Of a DNA stretch of 64,000 nt, positions 17,757 through 28,228 are shown in pieces. Both the position numbers and the translations under genes were made by a program. The DNA lies in contig NZ_WOSV01000002.1 in NCBI RefSeq assembly GCF_011516655.1, positions 1 to 64,000 on the forward strand, given 5' to 3'. The DNA is from Acetobacter thailandicus (GTDB lineage Bacteria; Pseudomonadota; Alphaproteobacteria; Acetobacterales; Acetobacteraceae). The first letter of the stretch is position 1, and every line of letters begins with the position of its first letter. The notes beneath the pieces were generated by a model. The model was given only the letters and a program-made list of their open reading frames with translations. It had not been told where the DNA came from and ran no database searches.

Positions 17757-18999
17757 GACGCAAAGCCTCTACCGGGTCGGTTCGTGCCGCACGCCAGGAC
17801 GGATAAAGTGTAGCGAGAAGAGAGAGCACCAGAGCCATAATCATGACCTCAGCCACCTGCCCCCATATAAGCCGGGCTGGCAGGCGGGTCAGAAAATAAA
17901 CTTCAGGATTAAACAGGTTCGTACCGCTCAGAGACTGTAAAAACTGACGGATACGCTCGATATTAAGCGAAAATACAACCCCGAGCACAGTACCCGCGAG
18001 TGTACCTGTAACCCCCACAGAGGCACCACACATCAGAAAAATACGCATAATTGCACCACGGCTGGCACCAATGGTGCGCAGCACGGCGATGTCTCGTGTT
18101 TTGTCTTTTACCATCATGATCAGTGACGAAATCACGTTAAATGCCGCAACCAGAATAATCAAAGTCAGAATAAGAAACATCACATTCTGCTCGACCTGTA
18201 CCGCACCAAACAATGCATTGTTAGCATTTGTCCAGTCCAGCACACGCAGACCATTAGGGTCGCCCACAGCATTCACAATCTGATGCGTAACACTACGAAT
18301 ATTCTGTGCGTCTTTTACCATCACCTGAATCTGGGTGATCTGATCGGGCATTTTGAAGTAAACCTGCGCTGCATGCAGGGGCATAAACACATAACCTGAG
18401 TTATAATCGTTCACACCCGCATCAAAAATAGCAACAACATGGTAAGTTCTGATACGTGGCACGGTGCCAAAAGCCGTAGCCGCCCCTTCGGGGGAAATCA
18501 GCGTAACCGGCGAGCCAATATAAAGACCAGCTTTTGAGGCCAGTGACACACCAACGATAACAGCGTCAGGCCCCTCAAATTTATCGAGAGAACCTGCGAT
18601 AAGAGAGGAACTGACATCTTTAAGGTCAGTCAGCCCCTGTTTTGTCATGCCATGCACAATGGCACCACTATTAAACTGCCCGGAACTAATCAGCACCTGC
18701 CCTTCGATCAGAGGGGTAGCGCTTGTGACATCGGGAACAGTTTTAACGCGTTTAACAACCTCTTCATACTGGCTGATTGTCCGGCCAGAGCCGTAAACTG
18801 TCAGGTCACCGTTCAGCCCGAGAATCCGATCCATCAGCTCAGACTGAAAGCCGTTCATAACGGCCATAACAATAATAAGAGTCGCCACCCCGAGCGCGAT
18901 GCCAATCAGCGAAAAAATAGCGATAACAGAGACAAAGCGCTCTCCGCGCCTTGCACGCAGATAACGCCCTGCGACAGCGCGCTCAAAGGGGCCAAACAT
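17749..18999 (-). CDS. Lipoprotein-releasing permease (LolC/LolE family)
   Basis: A 416-residue MacB-type permease. It starts [38 protein letters not shown], i.e. one helix followed by a periplasmic domain (about 50-265). Three helices end the protein, with [35 protein letters not shown] as the LolD coupling region. Many alphaproteobacteria encode a single LolC/E-type permease (sometimes called LolF) instead of LolC plus LolE, and only one is seen here. Its ATG overlaps the proS stop (TAATG). Confidence 0.88.
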   Translation of the reverse strand: MFGPFERAVAGRYLRARRGERFVSVIAIFSLIGIALGVATLIIVMAVMNGFQSELMDRILGLNGDLTVYGSGRTISQYEEVVKRVKTVPDVTSATPLIEGQVLISSGQFNSGAIVHGMTKQGLTDLKDVSSSLIAGSLDKFEGPDAVIVGVSLASKAGLYIGSPVTLISPEGAATAFGTVPRIRTYHVVAIFDAGVNDYNSGYVFMPLHAAQVYFKMPDQITQIQVMVKDAQNIRSVTHQIVNAVGDPNGLRVLDWTNANNALFGAVQVEQNVMFLILTLIILVAAFNVISSLIMMVKDKTRDIAVLRTIGASRGAIMRIFLMCGASVGVTGTLAGTVLGVVFSLNIERIRQFLQSLSGTNLFNPEVYFLTRLPARLIWGQVAEVMIMALVLSLLATLYPSWRAARTDPVEALRHE

Positions 19000-20318
19000 T
19001 ATGCGCCTGCCAGAACCAGAGACAGAGCTTCATCAACCGTCAGGTCATGACGCTCGCCCGTCGCGCGACGTTTAAGCTCAACACGTCCTTCTTTCGCGCT
19101 GCGTGGCCCGACAATAATCTGCCACGGGTGCCCCATCAGGTCAGCATTAGCAAATTTGGTACCTGCACGGTCTGACGTGTCATCATACAGAAAATCTTCT
19201 GTATTTTTGTTATAGATGCCTTCACATACCGCGTCACAGGTTTCATCACCCGCTTTCAGGTTAATGATAACAGCTTTAAACGGTGCGACAGCGTCAGGCC
19301 AGATAATGCCGTTATCGTCGTGGCTGGCTTCAATAATCGCACCAACCAGACGTGACACACCAATACCATAAGAACCCATTTCAGGATAAAGACGTTCACC
19401 ATCAGCACCCACCACGCTGACATCCATTGCTTTGGTATATTTATTACCAAAATGGAAAATATGACCGACTTCAACACCACGTCCTTCACGACGGCGTTCC
19501 TCAGGCACTGCCTCCCAGGCAGTCGTATCATGCATCTCGTCAGTTGCGGCATAAGGTGTTGTGACACGTTTATAAAATGTCTCAAGCGCTGCCGGATCAG
19601 TCACATCAACCGGGGTATCAAGCCAGTCCTGCCCCTCAAGGGCTGCATCATAGAAAACACCGCTCTCACCCGTTGGTGCCAGAATAAGGAATTCGTGGCT
19701 CAGTTCACCGCCGATCGGCCCGGTATCAGCGCGCATTGGCACGGCTCTTACACCAAGACGCTGAAAAGTACGCAGGTAAGCCAGCATCATACGCTGGTAG
19801 CTGGCAACGGCAGCCTCATAATTCAGATCAAAGCTGTAAGCATCTTTCATCAGAAATTCACGACCGCGCATAACGCCAAAACGTGGCCTGACCTCATCAC
19901 GGAATTTCCACTGAATATGATACAGGGTCTGAGGCAGCTCTTTATATGAGTTAATGATCTGACCAAAAATATCAGTAATCATCTCTTCATTTGTCGGTCC
20001 GTAGAGAAGATCTCTCTTATGGCGGTCCTGAATGCGCAGCATTTCAGGGCCATAAGCATCATAACGCCCGGAGCGTTTCCACAGATCAGCGGACTGCAAG
20101 GTCGGCATCAGTACTTCCTGAGCACCAACGCTATCCTGCTCTTCACGTACGATCTGACTGATATTACGTAAAATTCTCAGACCAGCCGGAAGCCAGGCAT
20201 AAATGCCTGAAGCTGTCTGACGAATAAGACCCGAACGGAGCATCAGACGATGCGAGACAATCTGTGCCTCTGCCGGATTTTCTTTAAATGTCGGGAGAAA
20301 ACTGCGCGAAAGACGCAT
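18999..20318 (-). CDS. proS: Prolyl-tRNA synthetase (short bacterial type)
   Basis: A 439-residue class II synthetase that charges tRNA-Pro. Motif 1 is near the N-terminus ([17 protein letters not shown]), motif 2 is [25 protein letters not shown], and motif 3 is [16 protein letters not shown]-terminal anticodon-binding domain follows. At 439 residues it lacks the large editing insertion of the roughly 570-residue enterobacterial ProS, as is usual in alphaproteobacteria. Editing of Ala-tRNA-Pro would need a separate protein. It shares an operon direction with rnj and lolC/E. Confidence 0.93.
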   Translation of the reverse strand: MRLSRSFLPTFKENPAEAQIVSHRLMLRSGLIRQTASGIYAWLPAGLRILRNISQIVREEQDSVGAQEVLMPTLQSADLWKRSGRYDAYGPEMLRIQDRHKRDLLYGPTNEEMITDIFGQIINSYKELPQTLYHIQWKFRDEVRPRFGVMRGREFLMKDAYSFDLNYEAAVASYQRMMLAYLRTFQRLGVRAVPMRADTGPIGGELSHEFLILAPTGESGVFYDAALEGQDWLDTPVDVTDPAALETFYKRVTTPYAATDEMHDTTAWEAVPEERRREGRGVEVGHIFHFGNKYTKAMDVSVVGADGERLYPEMGSYGIGVSRLVGAIIEASHDDNGIIWPDAVAPFKAVIINLKAGDETCDAVCEGIYNKNTEDFLYDDTSDRAGTKFANADLMGHPWQIIVGPRSAKEGRVELKRRATGERHDLTVDEALSLVLAGA

Positions 20319-20343
20319 AATAAGACCCAGCCCTGTTGAACAA

Positions 20344-20431
20344 AGCAGCCCTTTCAGGCTGCTGAAAAAATTACAATGCTCTGTGCGCTACGGCGCGACA
20401 CCTGTAAAGCGATGCTTTCGCCTCCAGGTGT
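20344..20431. promoter_or_regulatory. Two hairpins in the rnj-proS gap
   Basis: In the 147-nt gap, AGCAGCC/GGCTGCT (20344-20363) and ACACCTG/CAGGTGT (20398-20431, with an inner AAAGC/GCTTT stem) form two hairpins. The second is followed by TATTTTTTT on the + strand, so it looks like a terminator for antisense transcripts rather than for rnj. In the proS direction the pair forms a structured leader. Confidence 0.4.
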
Positions 20432-20465
20432 TATTTTTTTGATGATGCGCGGGAGAAAACGCCTG

Positions 20466-22112
20466 TCACACCCGTAAAACATGTACATCAACAAGCGGAC
20501 GCTTTTGCAGTTTACGCCCTAAAGCGCGACGCAAAGCCGTTTTTGCTGCATCACAAAATGCCTTATCATCATTACGCAGTTCATCAGGTATCATATCAAT
20601 CGCGCTGGCAAACTCTTCGCACACGCGAACACTTTCCTGATCATCAGCATCGAGCAGACCCGGGGCGCTGACCTTGGGCTCACCAATAACAAACCCCTCG
20701 TCATCAATCGCCACACTGGCAATGATAATACCGTTAAACAGCATTTTACGACGGGCCGCGAGAACACCACCATCCATCGGCAGAAGACGGCCACCATCAA
20801 GAGCAAGACGACCACTGGGAGCCGTATCAACAACCTCGACTTTTTCTGGCGCAAGTCGCAGCACATCCCCGTCCTCGAGCAGCACAGGTGTAATATTCTT
20901 ATCCTGAGCCAGAGCAGCATGCGCTGTCAGATGCCGCCACTCACCATGCACCGGCACAGCATAACGTGGCCGCACCAGGTCATACATCATGCTGACATCA
21001 TCACCTGTTGCATGACCTGAAACATGCACAAAATGCTCTTTATCAGTAATAACCCGGACACCACGGCGTGACAGATTATCCTGCACGGCCATAATCGCGC
21101 GTTCATTACCCGGAATCATACGGCTTGAATAAATAACCGTATCTCCCTCACCCAGTGACACACTGGGGTGTACATCCATCGATATACGAGAAAGAGCTGA
21201 ACGCGGCTCACCCTGACTGCCTGTGATAATCATAACGACCTGATCGTCAGGCAGGTCATTTACCTCCTGCTCTGTCAGGAAAGGCAGCACACCGGAAAGA
21301 TAACCGCAGTCACGCGCAGCAACATCAAGGTTACGCAAAGAACGCCCGACCAGAACGACTGTGCGACCCGCTGCCTGCGCAGCCATGGCAATGCTTTCAA
21401 CGCGTGCAACGTTTGACGCAAAGCAGGTGACCGCCACACGGCCTTTCAGACTGGCAATAAGAGACGTCATGCTGCGACGTACCTCAGCCTCTGACTGAGA
21501 CGGACCTGAGCTCATCACGTTAGTGCTGTCACACACCAGAGCCAGGACACCCTCATCACCCACCTCTTTCAGGCGGGCGATATCGGTTGGCGGGCCAACC
21601 AGAGGTGTCGGGTCAAGCTTCCAGTCACCTGTGTGAACGATTACCCCTGAAGGTGTACGCAGCACAACAGCCTGAGCCTCAGGCACAGAATGCGTGACCG
21701 GTATAAATTCAAGATCGAAAGGCCCCACCTCAAAACGTCCCCCACAGGGAATGACGTGAATGGGTACATCCTGCAAAATACGCGCTTCACCCAGTTTGCG
21801 GCGCAAAACAGCACCTGCAAAAGGCGTCACATAAACCGGGCACTCAAGCAAAGGCCATAAATGGGCAACTGCACCAATATGATCTTCATGAGCGTGAGTA
21901 ATAATCAGACCTGCAAGCTGGTCACGTCGTTCGGCAATAAACACCGGATCGGGAACCAGAATTTCTGCTTCAGGTGTATCATTACCACTAAAACCAATAC
22001 CGCAATCTATCGCGAGCCAGGTTTCACCCTGACGATAAAGATTGAGGTTCATGCCAATCTCGCCTGTTCCGCCTAATGGCAGAAAGGCCAGATCGCCGTT
22101 CTGTTCTGTCAT
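20466..22112 (-). CDS. rnj: Ribonuclease J
   Basis: A 548-residue metallo-beta-lactamase/beta-CASP ribonuclease. The zinc motif THAHEDHIGA covers residues 72-81. Further metal ligands lie in PVTHSVPEA and HTGDWKLD. beta-CASP motifs include VCDSTNVMSSGPSQSE, TGSQGEPRSALSRI and the C-terminal VSGHATGDD. RNase J has 5'-exo and endonuclease activity and acts in rRNA and mRNA maturation. It is common in alphaproteobacteria alongside RNase E. It lies 14 nt before coaX in the same operon. Confidence 0.92.
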   Translation of the reverse strand: MTEQNGDLAFLPLGGTGEIGMNLNLYRQGETWLAIDCGIGFSGNDTPEAEILVPDPVFIAERRDQLAGLIITHAHEDHIGAVAHLWPLLECPVYVTPFAGAVLRRKLGEARILQDVPIHVIPCGGRFEVGPFDLEFIPVTHSVPEAQAVVLRTPSGVIVHTGDWKLDPTPLVGPPTDIARLKEVGDEGVLALVCDSTNVMSSGPSQSEAEVRRSMTSLIASLKGRVAVTCFASNVARVESIAMAAQAAGRTVVLVGRSLRNLDVAARDCGYLSGVLPFLTEQEVNDLPDDQVVMIITGSQGEPRSALSRISMDVHPSVSLGEGDTVIYSSRMIPGNERAIMAVQDNLSRRGVRVITDKEHFVHVSGHATGDDVSMMYDLVRPRYAVPVHGEWRHLTAHAALAQDKNITPVLLEDGDVLRLAPEKVEVVDTAPSGRLALDGGRLLPMDGGVLAARRKMLFNGIIIASVAIDDEGFVIGEPKVSAPGLLDADDQESVRVCEEFASAIDMIPDELRNDDKAFCDAAKTALRRALGRKLQKRPLVDVHVLRV

Positions 22113-22126
22113 TCGTATAGTTATCC

Positions 22127-22933
22127 TTAAGCTAAACTGTCTTTTTCAGTGATAAAACGAGGCAGAGCATTACGCTCTGCCAATATTCGCAACCCATTCA
22201 GGGTCAGCATTGAATCAACATGGTCAAAGACCTTCGTTCCTTCTGAGAAGAGCGGAGCCAGACCACCGGTCGCGAGCACTTTCATTGGCTGCCCGACTTC
22301 CCGCCTGATCCTCTCAACGATCCCCTCAATTAATCCCAGATACCCCCAGAACACGCCTGACCTCATAGCCGAAACCGTATTCCGCCCTACAACCGTCTCT
22401 CCAACCGGCCTGCCGACCCCGATGCGGGGCAGACGGGCTGCTGCCTTATGCAATGCCTCAACTGACAAATTAATACCAGGAGCGATAACACCACCGCAAT
22501 AATTACCTTCACCATCAACAACATCAAATGTTGTCGCAGTACCAAAATCAATCACAGTCAGGGGCCCGCCATAATAGTGATGTGCGGCCAGACTGTTGAG
22601 CAAACGGTCGACCCCGACCTCCTCGGGGGTATCCATCTTAACTTCTATACCCCAGTTGAGCTCTACAGATGCGAGAAGAGGCTCCACAGAAAACCACTGA
22701 CGACACAACGCCCGCAGATGGTATAAAGCAGCAGGAACAACCGTACCGATAACTGCCCCGTTAATATCCTCTCTGGCAATGCCGCTCATGCTCAATAACG
22801 TCAAAAGCCAGACGGCATACTCGTCAGAAGTCCGCTGTGAACTTGTCGTAATGCGCCAGCTACCCCGCCATGCTGCGCCGTCATACACCGCAAACACAAC
22901 ATTGGTATTCCCTGCATCAATAACCAGTAACAC
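22127..22933 (-). CDS. coaX: Type III pantothenate kinase
   Basis: A 268-residue enzyme that phosphorylates pantothenate, the first step to coenzyme A. The ASKHA-fold nucleotide motif [16 protein letters not shown] is at the N-terminus. [17 protein letters not shown], the [11 protein letters not shown] metal/substrate loop and [14 protein letters not shown] are all typical of CoaX. GTG at 22933 is preferred, with CAGGAG upstream; this overlaps birA by 17 nt. The coaX-birA pairing is common in bacteria. Confidence 0.92.
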   Translation of the reverse strand: MLLVIDAGNTNVVFAVYDGAAWRGSWRITTSSQRTSDEYAVWLLTLLSMSGIAREDINGAVIGTVVPAALYHLRALCRQWFSVEPLLASVELNWGIEVKMDTPEEVGVDRLLNSLAAHHYYGGPLTVIDFGTATTFDVVDGEGNYCGGVIAPGINLSVEALHKAAARLPRIGVGRPVGETVVGRNTVSAMRSGVFWGYLGLIEGIVERIRREVGQPMKVLATGGLAPLFSEGTKVFDHVDSMLTLNGLRILAERNALPRFITEKDSLA

Positions 22934-23681
22934 GATCAGTCTCCTGTGATAGCAGAAGCACTTCGCCAGCGGCAATTTTTTTTATGCCCTGCCCGGTTTC
23001 AAGTAACAAACGCCCGTCGGGTTCAAGCCCTATAAACCGGCCCTGTTCATTCAATGATTCATTTCTGACAGTCAGCACAGTTCCTACCGGATGAGCTCTG
23101 CTTTGCCACTCGTGACATAAAACTGCAAAACCCTGCTGTGCCCAGACATCAAGCCAGCGATGGATTTGCTTTAACAAAGCCTCAGCCAGTGCTTCAGTAC
23201 CGACCTCTGCATAACCGTCAAGTGAGGCAACCTGCCGGCCAATATCACGCTGAGACGGAGGAGCATGAAGATTGGCACCAAAACCTATGACCATCGCACT
23301 CCCCTCATATTCGAGCAGAATGCCACCAAGTTTTTTCCCTGCCAGCAAAATATCATTCGGCCATTTAATAAGAAGGTCAGCGCGCGCAGCCGGTGCAACA
23401 TCAGCCAGTGCATCATAAAAAGCCAGAGAGGCCAGGAAAGGCCAGCACCCAAGCTGCAGATCAGATGTGACGGAGGCAGGATCAAGCAAAACCGAAAGAG
23501 CGAGACTACGCCCTGCATCCACCCACGAGCGGCCACGGCTGCCGCGGGCTTTTGTCTGATGATGGGCCAGCAGGGCCAGACCAGGAGCGGCCCCTGCCCG
23601 GGCGCGCTCCTTACATACATCAGAAGTTGAAGTCAGCTCATCATAACATTCCAGGCGCCATGGCGGACAAACCAGCTTCAT
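22917..23681 (-). CDS. birA: Biotin-[acetyl-CoA-carboxylase] ligase
   Basis: A 254-residue biotin protein ligase that attaches biotin to AccB and similar carriers. The biotinyl-AMP loop is [11 protein letters not shown] (GRGRxGR family pattern), followed by [20 protein letters not shown]. The small C-terminal SH3-like domain ends the protein. The N-terminal DNA-binding domain of E. coli BirA is missing, so it cannot be a biotin repressor. It lies 12 nt after nuoN and overlaps coaX. Confidence 0.9.
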   Translation of the reverse strand: MKLVCPPWRLECYDELTSTSDVCKERARAGAAPGLALLAHHQTKARGSRGRSWVDAGRSLALSVLLDPASVTSDLQLGCWPFLASLAFYDALADVAPAARADLLIKWPNDILLAGKKLGGILLEYEGSAMVIGFGANLHAPPSQRDIGRQVASLDGYAEVGTEALAEALLKQIHRWLDVWAQQGFAVLCHEWQSRAHPVGTVLTVRNESLNEQGRFIGLEPDGRLLLETGQGIKKIAAGEVLLLSQETDRVTGY

Positions 23682-23693
23682 TCCACTCTCTTT

Positions 23694-25154
23694 TTACCCT
23701 ACCAGAGCCTGTGCGGCCTGCTGTGCGATTGACATAATCGGTGACAATACCAGCAGGAAGAACAATGTGGCCAGCCCCATACTGCCAGAAACAAGTGTCA
23801 GAGCCGGTGCGTAGCGGTCAAATTTCTCAGCCGGAGCTTCAAAATACATAACTCTGACGACATTGAGATAGTAATAAGCACCCACAATACTTGATACAAC
23901 ACCGATAGCAACCAGGGTATAAAGACCAACCTGCCAGGCTGCGGCAAACACCATAAACTTGCCAAAGAAGCCAGCCAGAGGTGGTACACCAACCATGCTG
24001 AACATGAAGATAGCCATCAGACCAGCCATCAGAGGGTTTCTCTTACCCAGCCCGGCGAGATCAGAAATTGAAGTCATCTCTGTTCCTCTGCGGCGCATAG
24101 TGGCGATGACACCGAATACACCGGCATTCATAACCAGATAGGCGGCAAGGTAAACCAGAGTAGCTCTTACACCCTCAGCAGAATCAGCGGCCAGGCCAAT
24201 AAGCGCATAGCCCATGTGACCGATAGAAGAATATGCCATAAGACGTTTTATGTTCTGCTGCGGAATAGCAGCCAGTGAGCCATAAAGCATGGAACAGACA
24301 GCAACGACTTCTATCAGCAGTTGCCAGTGCTGAGCCACCAGACCAAAAGGTCCGGTCATAATACGAAGGAACAGAGCAAAAGCTGCAAATTTAGGAGCAC
24401 CTGCCATATAGGCTGTCACTGGCGTTGGTGCACCCTGGTAAGCATCTGGTGTCCACATATGGAAAGGCACAACAGAGAGCTTAAAGCACAAACCGGCAAT
24501 GATAAAAATGACACCAATGGTAAGACCGGTCGGAACAACCTCAACGGCATCAACAGTTTTCATCAGACCGGAATAGTTCATTGTGCCGGCATAACCATAA
24601 ACCAGCGACATGCCGTAAAGCAGCAGACCAGAAGCCAGAGAGCCAAGTATGAAATATTTCATACCAGCTTCTGATGACAAAATATTCTCACGCTCAAGAG
24701 CGCAGAGGATATAAATAGACAGAGATGACAGCTCCAGCCCTACGAACAATGTCATCAGATTAGAGGAAGACGCCATCACCATGGCACCAAGCGTTGAGAA
24801 TAAAATAAGAACCGGCGTCTCAAACGGTAAAGTCCGCTTTCTCTCCCCCGTCCGGCTCAGACCTCTGTAGCCAACAGCAACCAGAACTGAAAGAATAGCC
24901 GAAGCCAGAATGAGCAGCTTCATAGCTTTTGAGAAGCTGTCATTCACAAATGTACCAGAAAACGCCGAACCGTCAGGCGCATTGATAACCAGAAAAATGC
25001 ACCCCAGAAAAGAAGCAAGAGTCAGCATCGAGCACGGGAAAAAAGCTGTCTCCTTCTTTTGCGAAACACCAGCGGCAAGAATGACAAGCCCCGAAAATGC
25101 AAGTGCTATTTCTGGTATAGACAGTGACCAGTTGATATCATTCAGGGGCATCAC
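23694..25154 (-). CDS. nuoN: NADH-quinone oxidoreductase subunit N
   Basis: A 486-residue antiporter-like membrane subunit of complex I. The proton-pathway motifs are present: LFVGLELSSLSIYILCALER (TM5 Glu), GLCFKLSVVPFHMWTPDAYQ (TM7 Lys and loop) and RLMAYSSIGHMGYALIGL. About 14 helices are predicted. The start is GTG 25154 or ATG 25151, both after GGAG. It is the only antiporter-like gene after nuoL; the usual nuoM between them is missing. Confidence 0.93.
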   Translation of the reverse strand: MMPLNDINWSLSIPEIALAFSGLVILAAGVSQKKETAFFPCSMLTLASFLGCIFLVINAPDGSAFSGTFVNDSFSKAMKLLILASAILSVLVAVGYRGLSRTGERKRTLPFETPVLILFSTLGAMVMASSSNLMTLFVGLELSSLSIYILCALERENILSSEAGMKYFILGSLASGLLLYGMSLVYGYAGTMNYSGLMKTVDAVEVVPTGLTIGVIFIIAGLCFKLSVVPFHMWTPDAYQGAPTPVTAYMAGAPKFAAFALFLRIMTGPFGLVAQHWQLLIEVVAVCSMLYGSLAAIPQQNIKRLMAYSSIGHMGYALIGLAADSAEGVRATLVYLAAYLVMNAGVFGVIATMRRRGTEMTSISDLAGLGKRNPLMAGLMAIFMFSMVGVPPLAGFFGKFMVFAAAWQVGLYTLVAIGVVSSIVGAYYYLNVVRVMYFEAPAEKFDRYAPALTLVSGSMGLATLFFLLVLSPIMSIAQQAAQALVG

Positions 25155-25203
25155 AGCGCACTCCGTTCAAAACAACCTGCAAGAGAAGATTATTAATCAG
25201 CAT
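25138..25203 (-). pseudogene. Possible nuoM remnant: 21-codon frame at the nuoM position
   Basis: In complex I operons nuoM lies between nuoL and nuoN. Here only 60 nt separate them. The gap holds an ATG (25203) with GGGGAAGAGG just upstream, opening a 21-residue frame that begins MLINNLLL, ends CDAPE and overlaps the nuoN start. The start resembles the hydrophobic N-terminus of a NuoM protein. This pattern would follow from an in-frame deletion of roughly 1.5 kb, but the short frame could also arise by chance. Confidence 0.45.
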
Positions 25204-25214
25204 GCCTCTTCCCC

Positions 25215-27155
25215 TTATGCACACAGAGCGACGGTCAGCAGCACGACAAGCCCCGCCAGCATTGTAAAAGCGTAAATGGCCACCGAACCAGTCTGCATCC
25301 GTGCTGCCTGACCCGCTGTATCTGACGTTAGTTCTGCCAGGTCACGTGGCAGACCTTCAGCTGCCCCCAGCTCGACATCCTTCGACAGAATGCCTGCAAT
25401 CGCTTTGTATGGACGCACAAAAATGAACCCATAAAGCTCATCAAAATACCATTTATTAAGCAGAAAACGATAAAGCGGCCCCATTGCCCGAGCCAGTGCT
25501 GCCGGAATAGCCGGAGAGTGCACATAAAACACATAAGCCAGAGCAATACCGCACAGCCCTGCAATAGAAGGAAGCAGGCTGATAAATGACGGGATATGCT
25601 CAAAAGCTTCCATGATATTATTAGAAGCGCCGTTCACAATCGCACCGTTCCAGAACTGCTCCTGATGAACACCAATATAGAACGGGGCGAGAAGCACACC
25701 GGCAACTGTTGCACCCGTAGCAAGCAGTACCAGGGGCAGAGCCATAGAGAACGGGCTTTCATGCGCTGCATCACGGGCGGCCTCATTTGCAGGCCGACCA
25801 TGAAACACCAGGAACAAAAGCCTCCAGCTATAAAATGCAGTAAGAAATGCTGTTATGGTACCCAGCGCCCAGCCATAGTGGCCGACTGAGGTATTAGCGG
25901 CCCACAGCGATTCCAGAATAGCATCCTTTGACCAGTAGCCAGCGAAGGGAAAAACCCCGGCCAGCGCAAGGCTGCCTATCCACATAACCACATAGGTTAA
26001 CGGCAGTTTTTTCCACAATCCGCCCATACGAAACATATTCTGCTCATCATGCATCGCATGAATAACCGAACCTGCACCAAGGAACAGAAGCGCTTTGAAG
26101 AAAGCATGAGTTGTCAGATGGAACACTGACATCTGATAAGCACCAACACCCGCAGCGGCAAACATATAACCCAGCTGAGAGCAGGTTGAATAAGCAATGG
26201 CACGCTTAATATCAGGCTGAACCATGCCAACCGTTGCGGCAAAGAAGCAGGTCGTTGCACCGATCACAACAATCAGTTTCTGAACAGAGGGCGCACAGTC
26301 AAACAGGGGTGACATACGGGCAATCAGAAAAATGCCTGCGGTCACCATGGTTGCAGCATGAATCAGTGCTGAAACAGGTGTCGGCCCTTCCATCGCATCT
26401 GGCAGCCATGTGTGCAGAAACAGCTGAGCCGATTTACCCATTGCACCAATAAAGAGCAGCAGGGCAATGATCTCTGTCGTGCTCCAGGAGTGACCAAGGA
26501 AATGATAATGCGAACCAGAAATCTCGGGTATGGCAGCAAAAATTGCTTCATACTGAACGGAGTGGAACACAACATAAATCAGGCCGATACCGACCAGAAA
26601 GAAAAGATCAGCAACGCGGTTTACTACAAAGGCTTTGATGGCAGCCGCTGTTGCTGAAGGCTTGTCGTACCAGTATCCGATCAGCAGATAACTGGCGAGG
26701 CCAACGCCCTCCCACCCGAAAAACAGCTGGATCAGATCGTTGGACGAAACCAGCATAAGCATGGCAAAGGTAAACAGAGACAAATATGAGAAAAACCGGT
26801 AAGTCGGCATACTCTCGTGGCTCATATACCCAAGGCTATAGCAATGCACGAGCAGAGAAACGGAAAGAACCATCGCCGTCATTGTGACAGACAGGGTGTC
26901 GGCTCTTAAAACCCACTCGGCATGAAAACCACCTGCATTGATCCACTCAAGAACCGGGAGCGCATGCAGCGGGAAGCCAGCACTCCAGTTAGCATAAAGT
27001 GTAACAATACCGCACAGAGCTGCAACAGACATACAGCTCAGAGTAATAATCTTAGCGAGCACATCACCGAAGAGACGGCCACCAAGCCCTGCAACAACAG
27101 AGCCGGCAAGCGGTAAAAAAATCGCTGCTGCAAACAGGTGAAGATCGGTCTGCAT
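25215..27155 (-). CDS. nuoL: NADH-quinone oxidoreductase subunit L
   Basis: A 646-residue antiporter-like distal subunit of complex I, with its long C-terminal lateral helix region. Typical motifs are LIQLFFGWEGVGLASYLLIG, MGKSAQLFLHTWLPDAMEGP, IHAATMVTAGIFLIARM and YSTCSQLGYMFAAAGVGA. Length is normal for the subunit, so it is intact and not fused to NuoM. It lies 6 nt after nuoK. Confidence 0.95.
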   Translation of the reverse strand: MQTDLHLFAAAIFLPLAGSVVAGLGGRLFGDVLAKIITLSCMSVAALCGIVTLYANWSAGFPLHALPVLEWINAGGFHAEWVLRADTLSVTMTAMVLSVSLLVHCYSLGYMSHESMPTYRFFSYLSLFTFAMLMLVSSNDLIQLFFGWEGVGLASYLLIGYWYDKPSATAAAIKAFVVNRVADLFFLVGIGLIYVVFHSVQYEAIFAAIPEISGSHYHFLGHSWSTTEIIALLLFIGAMGKSAQLFLHTWLPDAMEGPTPVSALIHAATMVTAGIFLIARMSPLFDCAPSVQKLIVVIGATTCFFAATVGMVQPDIKRAIAYSTCSQLGYMFAAAGVGAYQMSVFHLTTHAFFKALLFLGAGSVIHAMHDEQNMFRMGGLWKKLPLTYVVMWIGSLALAGVFPFAGYWSKDAILESLWAANTSVGHYGWALGTITAFLTAFYSWRLLFLVFHGRPANEAARDAAHESPFSMALPLVLLATGATVAGVLLAPFYIGVHQEQFWNGAIVNGASNNIMEAFEHIPSFISLLPSIAGLCGIALAYVFYVHSPAIPAALARAMGPLYRFLLNKWYFDELYGFIFVRPYKAIAGILSKDVELGAAEGLPRDLAELTSDTAGQAARMQTGSVAIYAFTMLAGLVVLLTVALCA

Positions 27156-27161
27156 GTCCGC

Positions 27162-27485
27162 TCATCCCTTCATCATAGTGACATCCTCAACCTGGATAGA
27201 ACCACGGTTGCGGAAATAAGTGGTCACAATTGCAAGCCCGATTGCAGCTTCAGCAGCAGCAATGGTAAGGACAAACAACACCATAATCTGACCTGATAAA
27301 TCGTTATGAGCCGACGAAAACGCCACAAAATTTAAATTTGCGGAGAGAAGGATCAGCTCCATAGACATCAGGATAATGATTACATTTTTTCTGTTAAGAA
27401 AAATGCCAAACACTCCAAGCACCAGTAACGCGGCACTGACGACCAGGTAGGGTGTGAGTCCGACGGAGGCGATTGCCGGGGTCAT
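27162..27485 (-). CDS. nuoK: NADH-quinone oxidoreductase subunit K
   Basis: A 107-residue three-helix subunit of the complex I membrane arm. The conserved glutamates of the proton path are in [19 protein letters not shown] and [11 protein letters not shown]. It overlaps nuoJ by 4 nt. Confidence 0.95.
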   Translation of the reverse strand: MTPAIASVGLTPYLVVSAALLVLGVFGIFLNRKNVIIILMSMELILLSANLNFVAFSSAHNDLSGQIMVLFVLTIAAAEAAIGLAIVTTYFRNRGSIQVEDVTMMKG

Positions 27486-28192
27486 ACATCTTTCTCCTTC
27501 TTATCGGCCTCGATCTGCCCGCCAGATGCATAAGAGTCAGGGACAGATGTTTCATGATATGAGGTGTGCGGACGCAGAAAACCGCCCTGACTGATGACGC
27601 CCACGCCCAGCGGAGCATCAATCATCTCAAGTGTTTCTGAGGGCACACGCGCATGCTGTTTATCAATGATCTGACGACGACCTGAACCAACCGGACGGAG
27701 CGTCAGCACAATTGCGCCAATCATTGCCACCAGCAAAATCAGGCCACATCCCTGAAAAAGAAGGATGTAGTGCGTATAAATAAGGTCACCCAGTGCAGCG
27801 GTGTTCGTCTGACCGGGGGCTCCCGACAAACGGGTTACGCTCACTGATGACATATGCCAGTTGCCAACAGCGACAAGAAGCTCGGCAAAAAGAACCACGC
27901 CAAAGCATACGCCAATCGCAGCATGTTGCTGGAGACCTTCACGCAGTTTCGTGAAGTCAATATCAAGCATCATCACGACAAACAGGAAAAGAACAGCAAC
28001 AGCACCGACGTAAACGATTACCAGCAGCATCGCGAGAAACTCAGCTCCGGCCACCAGAAACAATCCTGCAGCATTAAAAAATGCTACGATAAGGAACAGA
28101 ACTGAGTGCACCGGGTTACGGGCACTAATCACCATCACGGCTGAAATCAGCAGAACTGTTGAAAATAAATAAAATACAAGCTGCGGTAACAT
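27482..28192 (-). CDS. nuoJ: NADH-quinone oxidoreductase subunit J
   Basis: A 236-residue membrane-arm subunit. [21 protein letters not shown] and [22 protein letters not shown] are the conserved helices, the latter holding the pi-bulge involved in coupling. A hydrophilic C-terminal tail of about 60 residues (after [10 protein letters not shown]) is longer than in many homologues and has no recognised function. It overlaps nuoK by 4 nt and ends the gap of 36 nt after nuoI. Confidence 0.92.
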   Translation of the reverse strand: MLPQLVFYLFSTVLLISAVMVISARNPVHSVLFLIVAFFNAAGLFLVAGAEFLAMLLVIVYVGAVAVLFLFVVMMLDIDFTKLREGLQQHAAIGVCFGVVLFAELLVAVGNWHMSSVSVTRLSGAPGQTNTAALGDLIYTHYILLFQGCGLILLVAMIGAIVLTLRPVGSGRRQIIDKQHARVPSETLEMIDAPLGVGVISQGGFLRPHTSYHETSVPDSYASGGQIEADKKEKDV

Positions 28193-28228
28193 CAGGCGTT
28201 CTCCTGCCGGATCATGACAAGCATCCCT

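Noticed and set aside
22917-23681. BirA as biotin repressor
   Set aside because: The N-terminal helix-turn-helix of bifunctional BirA is absent.
25215-27155. NuoL-NuoM fusion as an explanation for missing nuoM
   Set aside because: The protein is 646 residues with one set of NuoL motifs, the normal size for NuoL alone.
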